From: DAOTVS01 sp034436375
Lineage (GTDB): Bacteria > Chloroflexota > Anaerolineae > SpSt-313
Direction: 5' to 3'
Length of the DNA stretch: 15,421 nt
NCBI GenBank assembly: GCA_034436375.1
Contig: DAOTVS010000246.1
Span: 1-15,421, forward strand
Of the stretch, positions 6,239 through 12,457 are shown piece after piece (the first letter of the stretch is position 1; the number at the start of each line of letters is the position of its first letter). A program made the position numbers and the translations under genes. Below the pieces are notes generated by a model. It ran no database searches. It was not told the DNA's origin and saw only the letters and a program-made list of their open reading frames with translations.

Positions 6239-7054
6239 ATGGCAGAGCAAGAGCATTCCCTGGAGCGCCCAGACCTCAACGAGGCGGTGCGCGAGGCGTG
6301 GGATCGGAACGCCGCCTTTTGGGATGGGCGCTTTGGTGATGGGAACGATTTTCAGCTCATGCTGATTGGGCCGACGGCCGAGCGGCTGCTGCAGGTGCAG
6401 GCGGGGGAGGCGGTGCTGGACGTCGGCTGTGGCAACGGCGCCTTTAGCCGGCGCTTGGCGCAGTTGGGCGCTCAAGTCACGGCGGTCGATTTCAGCGCCG
6501 AATTTCTGCGCTGCGCCCGTGCGCGCACGACAGAGAATGTGCACCGCATCGAGTACCGGCAGCTTGATGCCACGGATGAGGCCCAGCTCTTGGCCCTGGG
6601 CGAGGGGCGCTTTGACGCGGCCGTGTGCAACATGGCGCTGATGGACATGGCCGCCATCGACCCGCTTTTCCGCACCCTGCCCCGGCTGTTGAGGCCCGGG
6701 GGGCGCTTTGTCTTTACGGTGCTGCACCCCTGCTTCAACCACATGGGCGCCCACATGGCCGTGGAGCAGGAGGACCGGCAGGGGCAGATCGTCACCACCC
6801 CCGCCATCAAGGTCACGCGCTACATCCACCCCTTTGAGGCGCGGGGCCTGGGTATGGTGAACCAGCCCATGCCGCAGCTCTATTTCCACCGGCCGCTGCA
6901 CGTGCTCCTCGGCGCCGCCTTCCGGGCCGGGTGGGTGCTCGATGGGCTGGAGGAGCCCGCTTTCAGCGAGCCCGAGCCCGGCCGGCCCTTCTCGTGGCGG
7001 AACTTTCCCGAGATACCGCCGGTGCTGGCGGCGCGGTTAAAGATCGTCGCATAA
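6239..7054 (+). CDS. Class I SAM-dependent methyltransferase
   Basis: The 271-residue protein shows the Rossmann methyltransferase motifs in order: motif I VLDVGCGNGAFS at residues 59-70 (SAM-binding glycines), the acidic residue ending strand 2 in VDFSAEFL (D84), YRQLDATDEAQ at about 107-117, FDAAVCNMALMDM as motif IV, and LLRPGGRFVFTVLHPCF as the post-core strand. The family methylates small molecules or macromolecules; the TRYIHPFE and NFPEIPPVLAARL C-terminus is typical of small-molecule enzymes, but the substrate is unknown. GGAGGG shortly before the ATG at 6239 supports the start. There is no signal peptide. The stop codon is the first base triplet of a long inverted-repeat element. It stands alone, with a decayed gene upstream. 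Confidence 0.92.
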   Translation: MAEQEHSLERPDLNEAVREAWDRNAAFWDGRFGDGNDFQLMLIGPTAERLLQVQAGEAVLDVGCGNGAFSRRLAQLGAQVTAVDFSAEFLRCARARTTENVHRIEYRQLDATDEAQLLALGEGRFDAAVCNMALMDMAAIDPLFRTLPRLLRPGGRFVFTVLHPCFNHMGAHMAVEQEDRQGQIVTTPAIKVTRYIHPFEARGLGMVNQPMPQLYFHRPLHVLLGAAFRAGWVLDGLEEPAFSEPEPGRPFSWRNFPEIPPVLAARLKIVA

Positions 7055-7251
7055 CCACAGAGATCTGGAGCACGGAGGACGCGAAGTGTCGCGAAGGACG
7101 CGAAGGGGCAGACCTTGTGCATGCCCGCTGCTTCTTGATCGTTGGCCTGTACAGATGTGTTGCGGCTGGCAAAACGGCGGTGTTGGCGCTCATTCCTTCG
7201 TGTCCTTCGCGGCGCTTCGCTTCCTTCGCGCTCCAAAGGCCTTCGTGGTTA
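7052..7251. repeat. 200-bp element with 55-57 bp imperfect inverted arms
   Basis: The left arm (7052-7106) starts TAACCACAGAG and ends GCGAAGGACGCGAAGG. The right arm (7195-7251), reverse-complemented, starts TAACCACGAAGG and ends CGCGAAGGACACGAAGG. About three quarters of positions agree by eye with few gaps. The 88-base loop has no gene. 'AACCAC(G)A(A)GG...CACGAAGG' strings are, from memory, a widespread intergenic repeat in Chloroflexota and some other phyla. The element overlaps the methyltransferase stop codon (TAA at 7052-7054) and ends 45 bases from the end of the minus-strand 83-codon frame, so it may terminate transcription from both sides. Confidence 0.7.
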
Positions 7252-7296
7252 CAGGATTTTGCTTTGGGTGCCCTTTACCACAGGCGCCTTAACCAT

Positions 7297-7548
7297 TTAC
7301 TTGACCACCTTGCGCGCGGCCAGCCGCCCGAGCTTGACGGCGATATTGGCGCCGGGCAACACGGTGCCGATGGCGTCGGCGCCGATGTCGAAGAGGGCGT
7401 CATTCTCCAGGATGCGCACGACCTGGCGCTTGATCTCGCCGCCCACGCTGCGCACCTCGCCGGTCAGGGCGTCGAACTCGAGCACCTGCTGCTTTTGCCG
7501 GGGTTTCCAGAGGTATTCCACGGCATAGTTTTGGCAACGGCAGCCCAT
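7297..7548 (-). pseudogene. Out-of-frame coding remnant downstream of ThuA, unknown family
   Basis: This minus-strand frame encodes EYLWKPRQKQQVLEFDALTG, then EVRSVGGEIKRQVVRILEND, then IGTVLPGANIAVKLGRLAAR. Codon use is strongly G/C in third positions all the way to its TAA at 7297-7299, so it is or was coding. I do not recognise the family. Its first ATG (7548) lies inside the ThuA gene, has no ribosome site and gives an unlikely start (MGCRCQN). The real sequence seems to begin around YAVEY at 7525, which is about where ThuA homology stops. I infer that a deletion joined the end of the ThuA domain to the back part of another gene. It could instead be a small gene translated by coupling. 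Confidence 0.45.
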
Positions 7549-8147
7549 TCGATGCTGCGGGTGAGGAGGGTTTGAAAGTGGGGGTTGTTCAGGGCCGTGC
7601 TGTCGTGGCCCAGGGTGTTAACGACGACGCGCCCCCGGCCCCAGCTTGTTGTGTAGAGGACGGGGCGGCCCTCCGCGTGGGCCAGGATGCGCCAGCGGGT
7701 GGGGTCGCCCTCGACGATATAGAGCTCATCCTCGATCTGGAAATCGGCGAGCCCCGCCGTGATGGGGTGCGGCCCGGCGCCCCGGACGATGTGCACCGGG
7801 AAGGGCTGGTAGGAGACATAGGCCCTCGTCTGGCCGCCGAGCACGCGCGCATAGCCGGGCACGTTGCGGAAGGTGATCGTGCCCCCGTGCAGGGCGACCA
7901 GGCCCGTGCCCAGGTGCACCGCAGCCAGGAGCGCCCCCGCCTGCGCTGGGGCCGGCTCGACCAGGGTGGTATAGTTCACGATACAATCGTGCTCGCGCCA
8001 GGCCTGCAGATCGAGGTCGCCCAGGTCTGTGCAGAAGGTGAGCGCAAACGGTTCCTCCAGCAGGCCGCGCAGGGCCGCCCGGTGCGAGCGCAGATTGTGA
8101 TATTCAGCCCCGCCCATCAGCAGGAGCACCTTCAGCTTTTCCCCCAC
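7464..8147 (-). CDS. ThuA-domain protein (trehalose-utilisation-like, class I GATase fold)
   Basis: The 227-residue protein has the ThuA pattern: the first strand KVLLLMGGAEYHNLRSHRAA, where ThuA proteins carry a G-x-x-x-H element, a central GLVALHGGTITFRN, then HPITAGLADFQIEDELYIVE ('HPit.Gl..f...dE.Y') and GRGRVVVNTLGHD near the end. ThuA proteins resemble glutamine amidotransferases without the usual catalytic set and are linked to sugar catabolism; the exact reaction is mostly unproven. The start is a GTG at 8147 with AAGGAG four bases upstream. Homology ends near SIEWAA at about residue 204, and the last 20 or so residues (KTMPWNTSGNPGKSSRCSSS) are low-complexity and foreign, read out of frame across a junction. 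The domain is complete, so it may still be active. Confidence 0.83.
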   Translation of the reverse strand: MGEKLKVLLLMGGAEYHNLRSHRAALRGLLEEPFALTFCTDLGDLDLQAWREHDCIVNYTTLVEPAPAQAGALLAAVHLGTGLVALHGGTITFRNVPGYARVLGGQTRAYVSYQPFPVHIVRGAGPHPITAGLADFQIEDELYIVEGDPTRWRILAHAEGRPVLYTTSWGRGRVVVNTLGHDSTALNNPHFQTLLTRSIEWAAVAKTMPWNTSGNPGKSSRCSSSTP

Positions 8148-8197
8148 GAGGCTCCTTCCGTAATCCGTGATGCGTGACCCTTCTGGGCTGACATTCT

Positions 8198-8227
8198 AAT
8201 CCGTTCAATCCGTTCCCGCAATCCGTT
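8198..8227 (+). repeat. Three AATCCGTT direct repeats between divergent genes
   Basis: AATCCGTT occurs at 8198-8205, 8207-8214 and 8220-8227, and AATCCGTG at 8162-8169. The spacings of 9 and 13 bases are irregular. The last copy overlaps a TTGACA -35 box, so a regulator binding there could affect the radical SAM gene. They may equally be decayed intergenic repeats. Confidence 0.5.
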
Positions 8228-8265
8228 GACAGCCCCTTGACAGAATGCAGATTGTATGTTATCCA
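8226..8265 (+). promoter_or_regulatory. Promoter candidate with two perfect TTGACA boxes
   Basis: TTGACA occurs at 8226-8231 and again at 8237-8242. The second lies 17 bases from TATCCA at 8260-8265. Transcription would then start close to the ATG at 8272, which has no ribosome site, so the message may be leaderless. The -10 match is only moderate. Confidence 0.45.
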
Positions 8266-8271
8266 GATGCT

Positions 8272-9147
8272 ATGATCAAAGAGATCGAGGCCAAGGTCCT
8301 GCTCTCGACCTGCAAGGACCCGAGCGCCTGGTTCGGGGTCCGCTATACGATGAACATCTATCGGGGCTGCGAGCACCAGTGCATCTACTGCGACTCGCGC
8401 TCCGAGTGCTACGGCATCGAGGATTTCCGCGACGTCCTGGTCAAGGTCAACGCCATCGCACTATTGCGCAAGGAGCTGCGCAGCAAGCGCCGCAAAGGCA
8501 CCGTGGGCACGGGGTCCATGAGCGATCCCTACACCCCCGCCGAGCGGCGCTATAGTCTGACCGGGCAGGCCTTGGCGGTGCTGCGGGAGATGGGCTACCC
8601 GGTGCACATCACCACCAAGAGCGATATGGTGCTGCGCGACCTCGACACCCTGCGCGAGATCGCGCGCGCCACCTGGGCTTCGGTGGCCCTGACCCTGACG
8701 ACCGTCGATGACGGCCTGGCCGCCAAGATCGAGCCGGGCGCCCCCTCTCCCTCGCGCCGCCTGCTGGCCATGAAGGAGCTGGCGGCGGCGGGCGTCTGCG
8801 CGGGCGCGGCCATGATGCCCATTTTGCCCTTGATCGAGGATAACGAGGAGAATATCCGCGCCATCGTGGAGGCGGTGCATGCGGCGGGCGGACGGTTCAT
8901 CTTCCCGGGGTTCGGCATGACCCTGCGCGACCGCTGCCGCGTCTATTACTATGAGCAGCTCGACCGCCTCTTTCCCGGCCTGACCCCCCAGTATCAGCGG
9001 CGCTATGGCGAGCGCTACAACTGCCCCGTGCCCAACGCGCGCGCCCTCGGGCAGGTTTTCGAGGCGCTGTGCGCGCGCTACAGCATCGAGACGCGCTCGC
9101 CCCAGGGGCCGCAGAACCTCAACCCGGAGCAGTTGCCATTGTTTTGA
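8272..9147 (+). CDS. Radical SAM protein of the SPL (spore photoproduct lyase-like) family
   Basis: The 291-residue protein opens with a segment ending NIYRGCEHQCIYCDSR. The cysteines C33, C37 and C40 form the CxxxCxxC motif that binds the 4Fe-4S cluster used to cleave SAM. GTGSMSDPYTPAE, PVHITTKS and the closing PEQLPLF resemble the widespread SPL/Rv2578c group, distantly related to spore photoproduct lyase SplB. True SplB repairs UV damage in spore DNA; the role of this shorter group is not established, so lyase activity should not be assumed. I prefer the ATG at 8272 because family similarity starts at IKEIEAK; an ATG at 8245 adds nine residues. Neither has a Shine-Dalgarno sequence. The gene diverges from the ThuA gene with 124 bases between. 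Confidence 0.88.
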   Translation: MIKEIEAKVLLSTCKDPSAWFGVRYTMNIYRGCEHQCIYCDSRSECYGIEDFRDVLVKVNAIALLRKELRSKRRKGTVGTGSMSDPYTPAERRYSLTGQALAVLREMGYPVHITTKSDMVLRDLDTLREIARATWASVALTLTTVDDGLAAKIEPGAPSPSRRLLAMKELAAAGVCAGAAMMPILPLIEDNEENIRAIVEAVHAAGGRFIFPGFGMTLRDRCRVYYYEQLDRLFPGLTPQYQRRYGERYNCPVPNARALGQVFEALCARYSIETRSPQGPQNLNPEQLPLF

Positions 9148-9180
9148 GTCGCCTTTGGCTCCGTTACGCACGGCCGGGCT

Positions 9181-9336
9181 ATTGCCGGGTTGTCTGCTCC
9201 GCCTCTTGAGCCGGCTTTAGTCCCGGTGGGGAGTTGTCGTCTGGCGCTGCCCCGCCGCCCGCGGGCGGCGGGGCAGCGCCAGATAACTTCCCCCAAAAGG
9301 GTTCGTGCCGGGTAGCTGTGCCGCGTGGAACCCGGC
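9181..9336 (+). repeat. Dispersed palindromic element, copy 2 (GC-rich central hairpin)
   Basis: The left box at 9181-9203 starts ATTGCCGGGT and ends GCTCCGCC, matching copy 3 at about 20 of 23 positions with identical spacing. The right box starts CCCCCAAAAGGG at 9290, continues with GTGCCGGGTAGCTG and ends AACCCGGC near 9336. Between them is a 44-base near-perfect hairpin (9240-9283) whose stem continues outward imperfectly (GGGGAGTT with AACTTCCCC). The length of 156 bases is close to copy 1 (162). It occupies half of the 312-base space between the radical SAM and mutarotase-like genes; the rest holds a promoter candidate and nothing else I recognise. Confidence 0.65.
9240..9283. repeat. 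Perfect 21-bp inverted repeat with 2-base centre
   Basis: Bases 9240-9260 are the exact reverse complement of 9263-9283, with GC at 9261-9262 between them. The arm starts TCTGGCGCTGCCCC and ends in a CCGCC run. The outer flanks pair imperfectly for about another 10 bases. It lies 92 bases after the radical SAM stop codon and could end that transcript, but no T-run follows. Confidence 0.92.
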
Positions 9337-9366
9337 TGCCGCCGCTCAGCGCCACGGCTCAGGCGT

Positions 9367-9396
9367 TTGGGGGGCTTTATCATCCTGTGCTACAAT
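9367..9396 (+). promoter_or_regulatory. Extended -10 promoter candidate for the mutarotase-sulfatase pair
   Basis: TGCTACAAT at 9388-9396 is an extended -10 element (TGn plus TACAAT). A weak -35 box, TTGGGG at 9367-9372, sits 18 bases upstream. It would give a transcript starting near 9403 with a leader of roughly 57 bases before the ATG at 9460. Confidence 0.5.
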
Positions 9397-9459
9397 AATC
9401 CCTGCTCTGCTCGCCCCATCCGCTTGCGATAGCCATTGACCGGCAATGGAGGTCCTCCT

Positions 9460-10458
9460 ATGCCTACCCGTATCGATAGCGACTGGCAGTACCGCGGCCT
9501 GCAGGTCGTGCGCCTGGAGAACGACCTGCTTTGTGTTGATGTGCTGCCGGAGCTTGGCGCCAAGATCTGGAATTTCGTGCACAAGCCCTCTGGCCGCAAC
9601 CTGCTGTGGCACAACCCCCATCTGCCGCCGTCTCGCCAGCCTTTTGGCCAGCACTTCGATGATGTCTGGTGCGGCGGCTGGGATGAGCTGGCGCCCAACG
9701 ATGTGCCCACGCCGGTGGCCTATGGTGACACGCTCCCTGATCATGGCGAGATTTGGTCGCAGCCCCAGAAATGGCAGGTGACAGAGGACGGCCCGGGTCG
9801 CGTGGCTGCCACGTTTGCCAGCTATGGGCGGGTGTGGCCGACTCGCTTCGAAAAGACCCTCTCGCTTGCGGAGGGCGAATCGTGCTTGCACGTGCAGTAC
9901 CAGTACACGAACCTGGGCCCCACAGCGATCGATTTTCTCTGGAACATCCACCCGGCGCTGGTGATCTCGCCCGCGACCCGTCTGGATGTTCCCGCGCGGC
10001 GGGGGATCGTGGACCCCTGGAGCGCCGACCAGTTCACCGCCGGTGCCGAGTACACCTGGCCCTTTGCGATCAACCGCAGAGGGCAGACGGTCGATCTGCG
10101 TATGGTGCCGCCCGCGGGCGCCCAGGCCGATTTCCACTATTTGCCAGACGTGGCCGCCGGCTGGTACGCCGTGACCGACACGCAGGCCCGGGTGGGCTTT
10201 GGCCTGGCCTTCCCAACGGCAGTCTTTCCGCATCTCTGGCTCTTCCGGCCCTATGGCGGCTGGCGTGGCCTCTATACGGTGATCCTGGAAGCCTCGACCG
10301 GGTACCCCAATGCTCTGGCCGTGGCTCGGGAGAGTGGGCACTGCGGGCATTTGGGGCCCGGCGAGACCTTGGCCGCTCAAGTCGTCGCTGTTGCTTATGC
10401 CGGCTGTACGGCGGTCAAGGCTATCGAACCGGATGGGAACGTAATCCGTAAGGAGTGA
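9460..10458 (+). CDS. Galactose-mutarotase-fold (aldose 1-epimerase-like) protein
   Basis: The 332-residue protein is rich in beta strands and begins with the mutarotase-like pattern RLENDLLCVDVLPELGAKIW, then HKPSGRNLLWHNP ('N..l.v.vlPelGg.I.....k.tgr..Lw.np'). It contains WCGGWDELAPND and LWNIHPAL, where such proteins carry sugar-binding residues, and PHLWLFRPYGGWRG towards the C-terminus. Members interconvert sugar anomers or only bind carbohydrate; I cannot confirm the catalytic His/Glu pair. GGAGGT at 9448-9453 supports the ATG at 9460. There is no signal peptide. Its last codons contain AGGAG, the ribosome site of the sulfatase gene that starts three bases after the stop, so the two are co-translated and probably act on the same sugar-containing substrate. 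Confidence 0.8.
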   Translation: MPTRIDSDWQYRGLQVVRLENDLLCVDVLPELGAKIWNFVHKPSGRNLLWHNPHLPPSRQPFGQHFDDVWCGGWDELAPNDVPTPVAYGDTLPDHGEIWSQPQKWQVTEDGPGRVAATFASYGRVWPTRFEKTLSLAEGESCLHVQYQYTNLGPTAIDFLWNIHPALVISPATRLDVPARRGIVDPWSADQFTAGAEYTWPFAINRRGQTVDLRMVPPAGAQADFHYLPDVAAGWYAVTDTQARVGFGLAFPTAVFPHLWLFRPYGGWRGLYTVILEASTGYPNALAVARESGHCGHLGPGETLAAQVVAVAYAGCTAVKAIEPDGNVIRKE

Positions 10459-10461
10459 GCC

Positions 10462-11943
10462 ATGCGCATCCTGTACATCGACCTCGATTGCTGCCGCGCC
10501 GATCACCTGGGCGCCAACGGCTATTTCCGCCCTACCAGCCCCAACATCGATCGTATCGCGGCGGAGGGCGTCTCGTTCACGCGCTGTTATTGCGCCAACT
10601 CGCCCTGCCTGCCCTCGCGCGCCAGCCTTTTCTCCGGCCGTTTCGGCTTTAACAACGGCGTGGTGACGCACCACGGTGCGGGCGAGCAGTTCCGACCCCT
10701 CTCCTACGGCCACTGGCGCGACCCCGAGCGGCCGCTCTTGCAGGACCACCTGTGGCACGGCGGGCTCAAGACCGTCTCCTTCTCCTGTTTTGCCGACCGG
10801 CACAACGCCTGGTGGTTCAGCGCTGGCTGGGAGGAGCTGCACTGCTTCACCCAAAAGCGCGGCCAGGAGCGCGCCGACGAGGTCAACGCCGCCTTCCTGC
10901 CCTGGCTGCGCGACCACGGGGCGGAGGATAACTGGTTCATCCACCTGCACTATTGGGATATCCACTCCCACTACCGCACCCCCGCCGAGTGGGTGGAGCG
11001 CTTCCGTGACCTCCCGGCCCCCGAGTGGCCCGACCAGGCGACCATCGACCGCCAGCAGAGCATGTACGGCCCCCGCACCTGCACGGACCTCTATACCGGC
11101 TATGAGGGCAACGCCGGAGGCGGTTACGCCCGCCCGGTGCCCTACATGCCCGATGCAATCCGCACCCGCGACGATTTCAAGATGCTGATCGATGGCTATG
11201 ATGCCTCCATCGCCTATGCCGACTATCACGTCGGCCAGGTGCTCGATGCCCTCGCCGGCCTGGGTGTGCTCGACGATACGGCCATCATCGTCAGCGCTGA
11301 TCACGGCGACTCCTTCGGCGAGCAGGGGCAGTACATGGACCACGGCATCGCCAACGAGGCGGTGCACAACATCCCCATGATCGTGCGTTGGCCCGGGTTG
11401 CCGGCGCGGGGGCGCTCGGATGCGCTCATCTACGGCATGGACCTGGCGCCGACCCTCTGCGATCTGTTGAGCCTGCGCACGCCGGCAGGGTGGGATGGCC
11501 GCTCCTTCGCCCCTGCCCTGCGGGGCGAAGCCTTCGCCGGCCACGATGCCCTGGTGATGGACCACGGCATCTACACCTTGAGCCGGGCTGTGCGCACCCG
11601 CGACTGGCTCATGATCCAGATGCTGCACCCGGGGCTCTACTCATACGACGACCCGGTGTTCCTCTACGACATGCGGGCCGACCCACATCAGCAGACGAAT
11701 CTGGCCGCCGCGCGCCCCGACGTGCTCGGCACGCTCATGGCGCAGCTCGAAACATGGCGGCAGGAGCAACTGCGCAAGAGCGGCCGCCCCGACCCGCTCG
11801 AAGCCATGATTCCCGACGGCCCCTTCCTCTACTACACGCCCGAGCAGATGGTCGAACGGCTCGAGCGCACCGGCCGCGCGGACCGCGTGCCCGAGTTGCG
11901 GGCGAGGCTGGCGAGGTATGGGCGCGTGAGGCACGACGCGTAA
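10462..11943 (+). CDS. Cys-type sulfatase (alkaline-phosphatase superfamily)
   Basis: The 493-residue protein has the sulfatase signature CLPSRASLFSGR, in which C49 of the C-x-P-S-R motif would be converted to formylglycine, the catalytic nucleophile. The N-terminal ILYIDLDCCRADHLG supplies metal-binding aspartates (D7, D9), SPNIDRIAAEGVSF is the usual following helix, and SADHGDSFGEQG provides D280 and H281 near the metal site. The C-terminal part (FLYDMRADPHQQTNLA) is also typical. It hydrolyses a sulfate (or phosphonate) ester; the substrate is unknown. No signal peptide is visible, so it should act in the cytosol on imported material. It needs a formylglycine-generating enzyme, which is not in this window. 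It is coupled to the mutarotase-like gene upstream (AGGAG at 10451-10455). Confidence 0.93.
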   Translation: MRILYIDLDCCRADHLGANGYFRPTSPNIDRIAAEGVSFTRCYCANSPCLPSRASLFSGRFGFNNGVVTHHGAGEQFRPLSYGHWRDPERPLLQDHLWHGGLKTVSFSCFADRHNAWWFSAGWEELHCFTQKRGQERADEVNAAFLPWLRDHGAEDNWFIHLHYWDIHSHYRTPAEWVERFRDLPAPEWPDQATIDRQQSMYGPRTCTDLYTGYEGNAGGGYARPVPYMPDAIRTRDDFKMLIDGYDASIAYADYHVGQVLDALAGLGVLDDTAIIVSADHGDSFGEQGQYMDHGIANEAVHNIPMIVRWPGLPARGRSDALIYGMDLAPTLCDLLSLRTPAGWDGRSFAPALRGEAFAGHDALVMDHGIYTLSRAVRTRDWLMIQMLHPGLYSYDDPVFLYDMRADPHQQTNLAAARPDVLGTLMAQLETWRQEQLRKSGRPDPLEAMIPDGPFLYYTPEQMVERLERTGRADRVPELRARLARYGRVRHDA

Positions 11944-11962
11944 TTCGTAAAGGCGCGTGGCG

Positions 11963-12240
11963 CTATGGCCGCGATGGTCGGCGGTGGCAGATGTTGTGGC
12001 GGTCCTCATCGGTGATCTCGGCGGAGAGCAAGGCGCCGATGGCCTGGTGGGGATCGAACCACGGCAGGGTTGAGGCTGTCTCCCAATTGGGGCGCATTGA
12101 GGGCGACATGATGGCAGAAAACGAGCATACGGACGCCACACTCGTCCATGGTGCGGATCATCACATGCCGAATGGGCTCGCCCTGCCTCTCCCGACGGTT
12201 TTTGTGCTCATTGCTTCGTTGTAGTACAGTTGGGGGCGGA
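11963..12240 (-). pseudogene. Decayed amidohydrolase with an internal deletion
   Basis: On the minus strand one frame encodes GEPIRHVMIRTMDECGVRML, then VFCHHVALNAPQLGDSLNPA. This resembles the N-terminal part of TIM-barrel amidohydrolases ('mdecGv...lv..hh....p..gn..n..vv'). Near 12053 the homology jumps to a different frame reading FDPHQAIGALLSAEITDEDR, then HNICHR, which resembles the family's C-terminal end ('..is.ed...i...N...l'). It stops at 11963-11965. The 150-200 residues of barrel that should lie between are missing, so the gene is dead. The upstream limit near 12240 is approximate. It lies opposite to the flanking genes, between the sulfatase and a repeat element, and fills much of the 514-base gap. 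The family call rests on two short motifs. Confidence 0.45.
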
Positions 12241-12332
12241 TAGACTTTGCCGGTGAAACTGGCCTTTCCACCTGTTATTGCGAGCATACAGGCCAAGCTC
12301 CTCATGACAATGGCCATTGATTAGTTCCGGTG

Positions 12333-12428
12333 ATTGCCGGGTAGTGCGCTCCGCCGCCGGCCAATTCAATGCCGTGCGCTAACCCCCAAAAGGGTCTGCG
12401 CCGGGCGCCGGGCGGAGCGTAAACCGGC
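12333..12428 (+). repeat. Dispersed palindromic element, copy 3 (no long hairpin)
   Basis: The left box (12333-12355) starts ATTGCCGGGT and ends GCTCCGCC. The right box starts CCCCCAAAAGGG at 12383, continues with GCGCCGGG and ends AAACCGGC near 12428. Only 27 bases lie between the boxes, against 86 in copy 2, so the central hairpin is absent. A different pairing is possible here: CGCTCCGCC at 12347-12355 with GGCGGAGCG at 12411-12419. The element ends 29 bases before the hydrolase ATG, just upstream of its ribosome site, so it would be part of any leader transcribed from further upstream. Confidence 0.65.
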
Positions 12429-12457
12429 TGCCCCTATGAGGCAGAGGAGATGCGGTT

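Noticed and set aside
8198..8227. AATCCGTT repeats as a CRISPR-like array
   Set aside because: The units are 8 bases with irregular short spacing, there are no spacers of normal length and no cas genes.
9346..11628. A 760-codon open frame on the minus strand opposite the mutarotase-like and sulfatase genes
   Set aside because: It is a high-GC shadow: no recognisable domains, His/Arg/Gly-rich composition, and two well-supported genes on the other strand.
12040..12066. tRNA T-arm-like string GGTTCGATCCCCACC on the minus strand
   Set aside because: The T-stem does not pair properly and no acceptor stem, anticodon arm or D-arm surrounds it; the region reads better as an amidohydrolase remnant.
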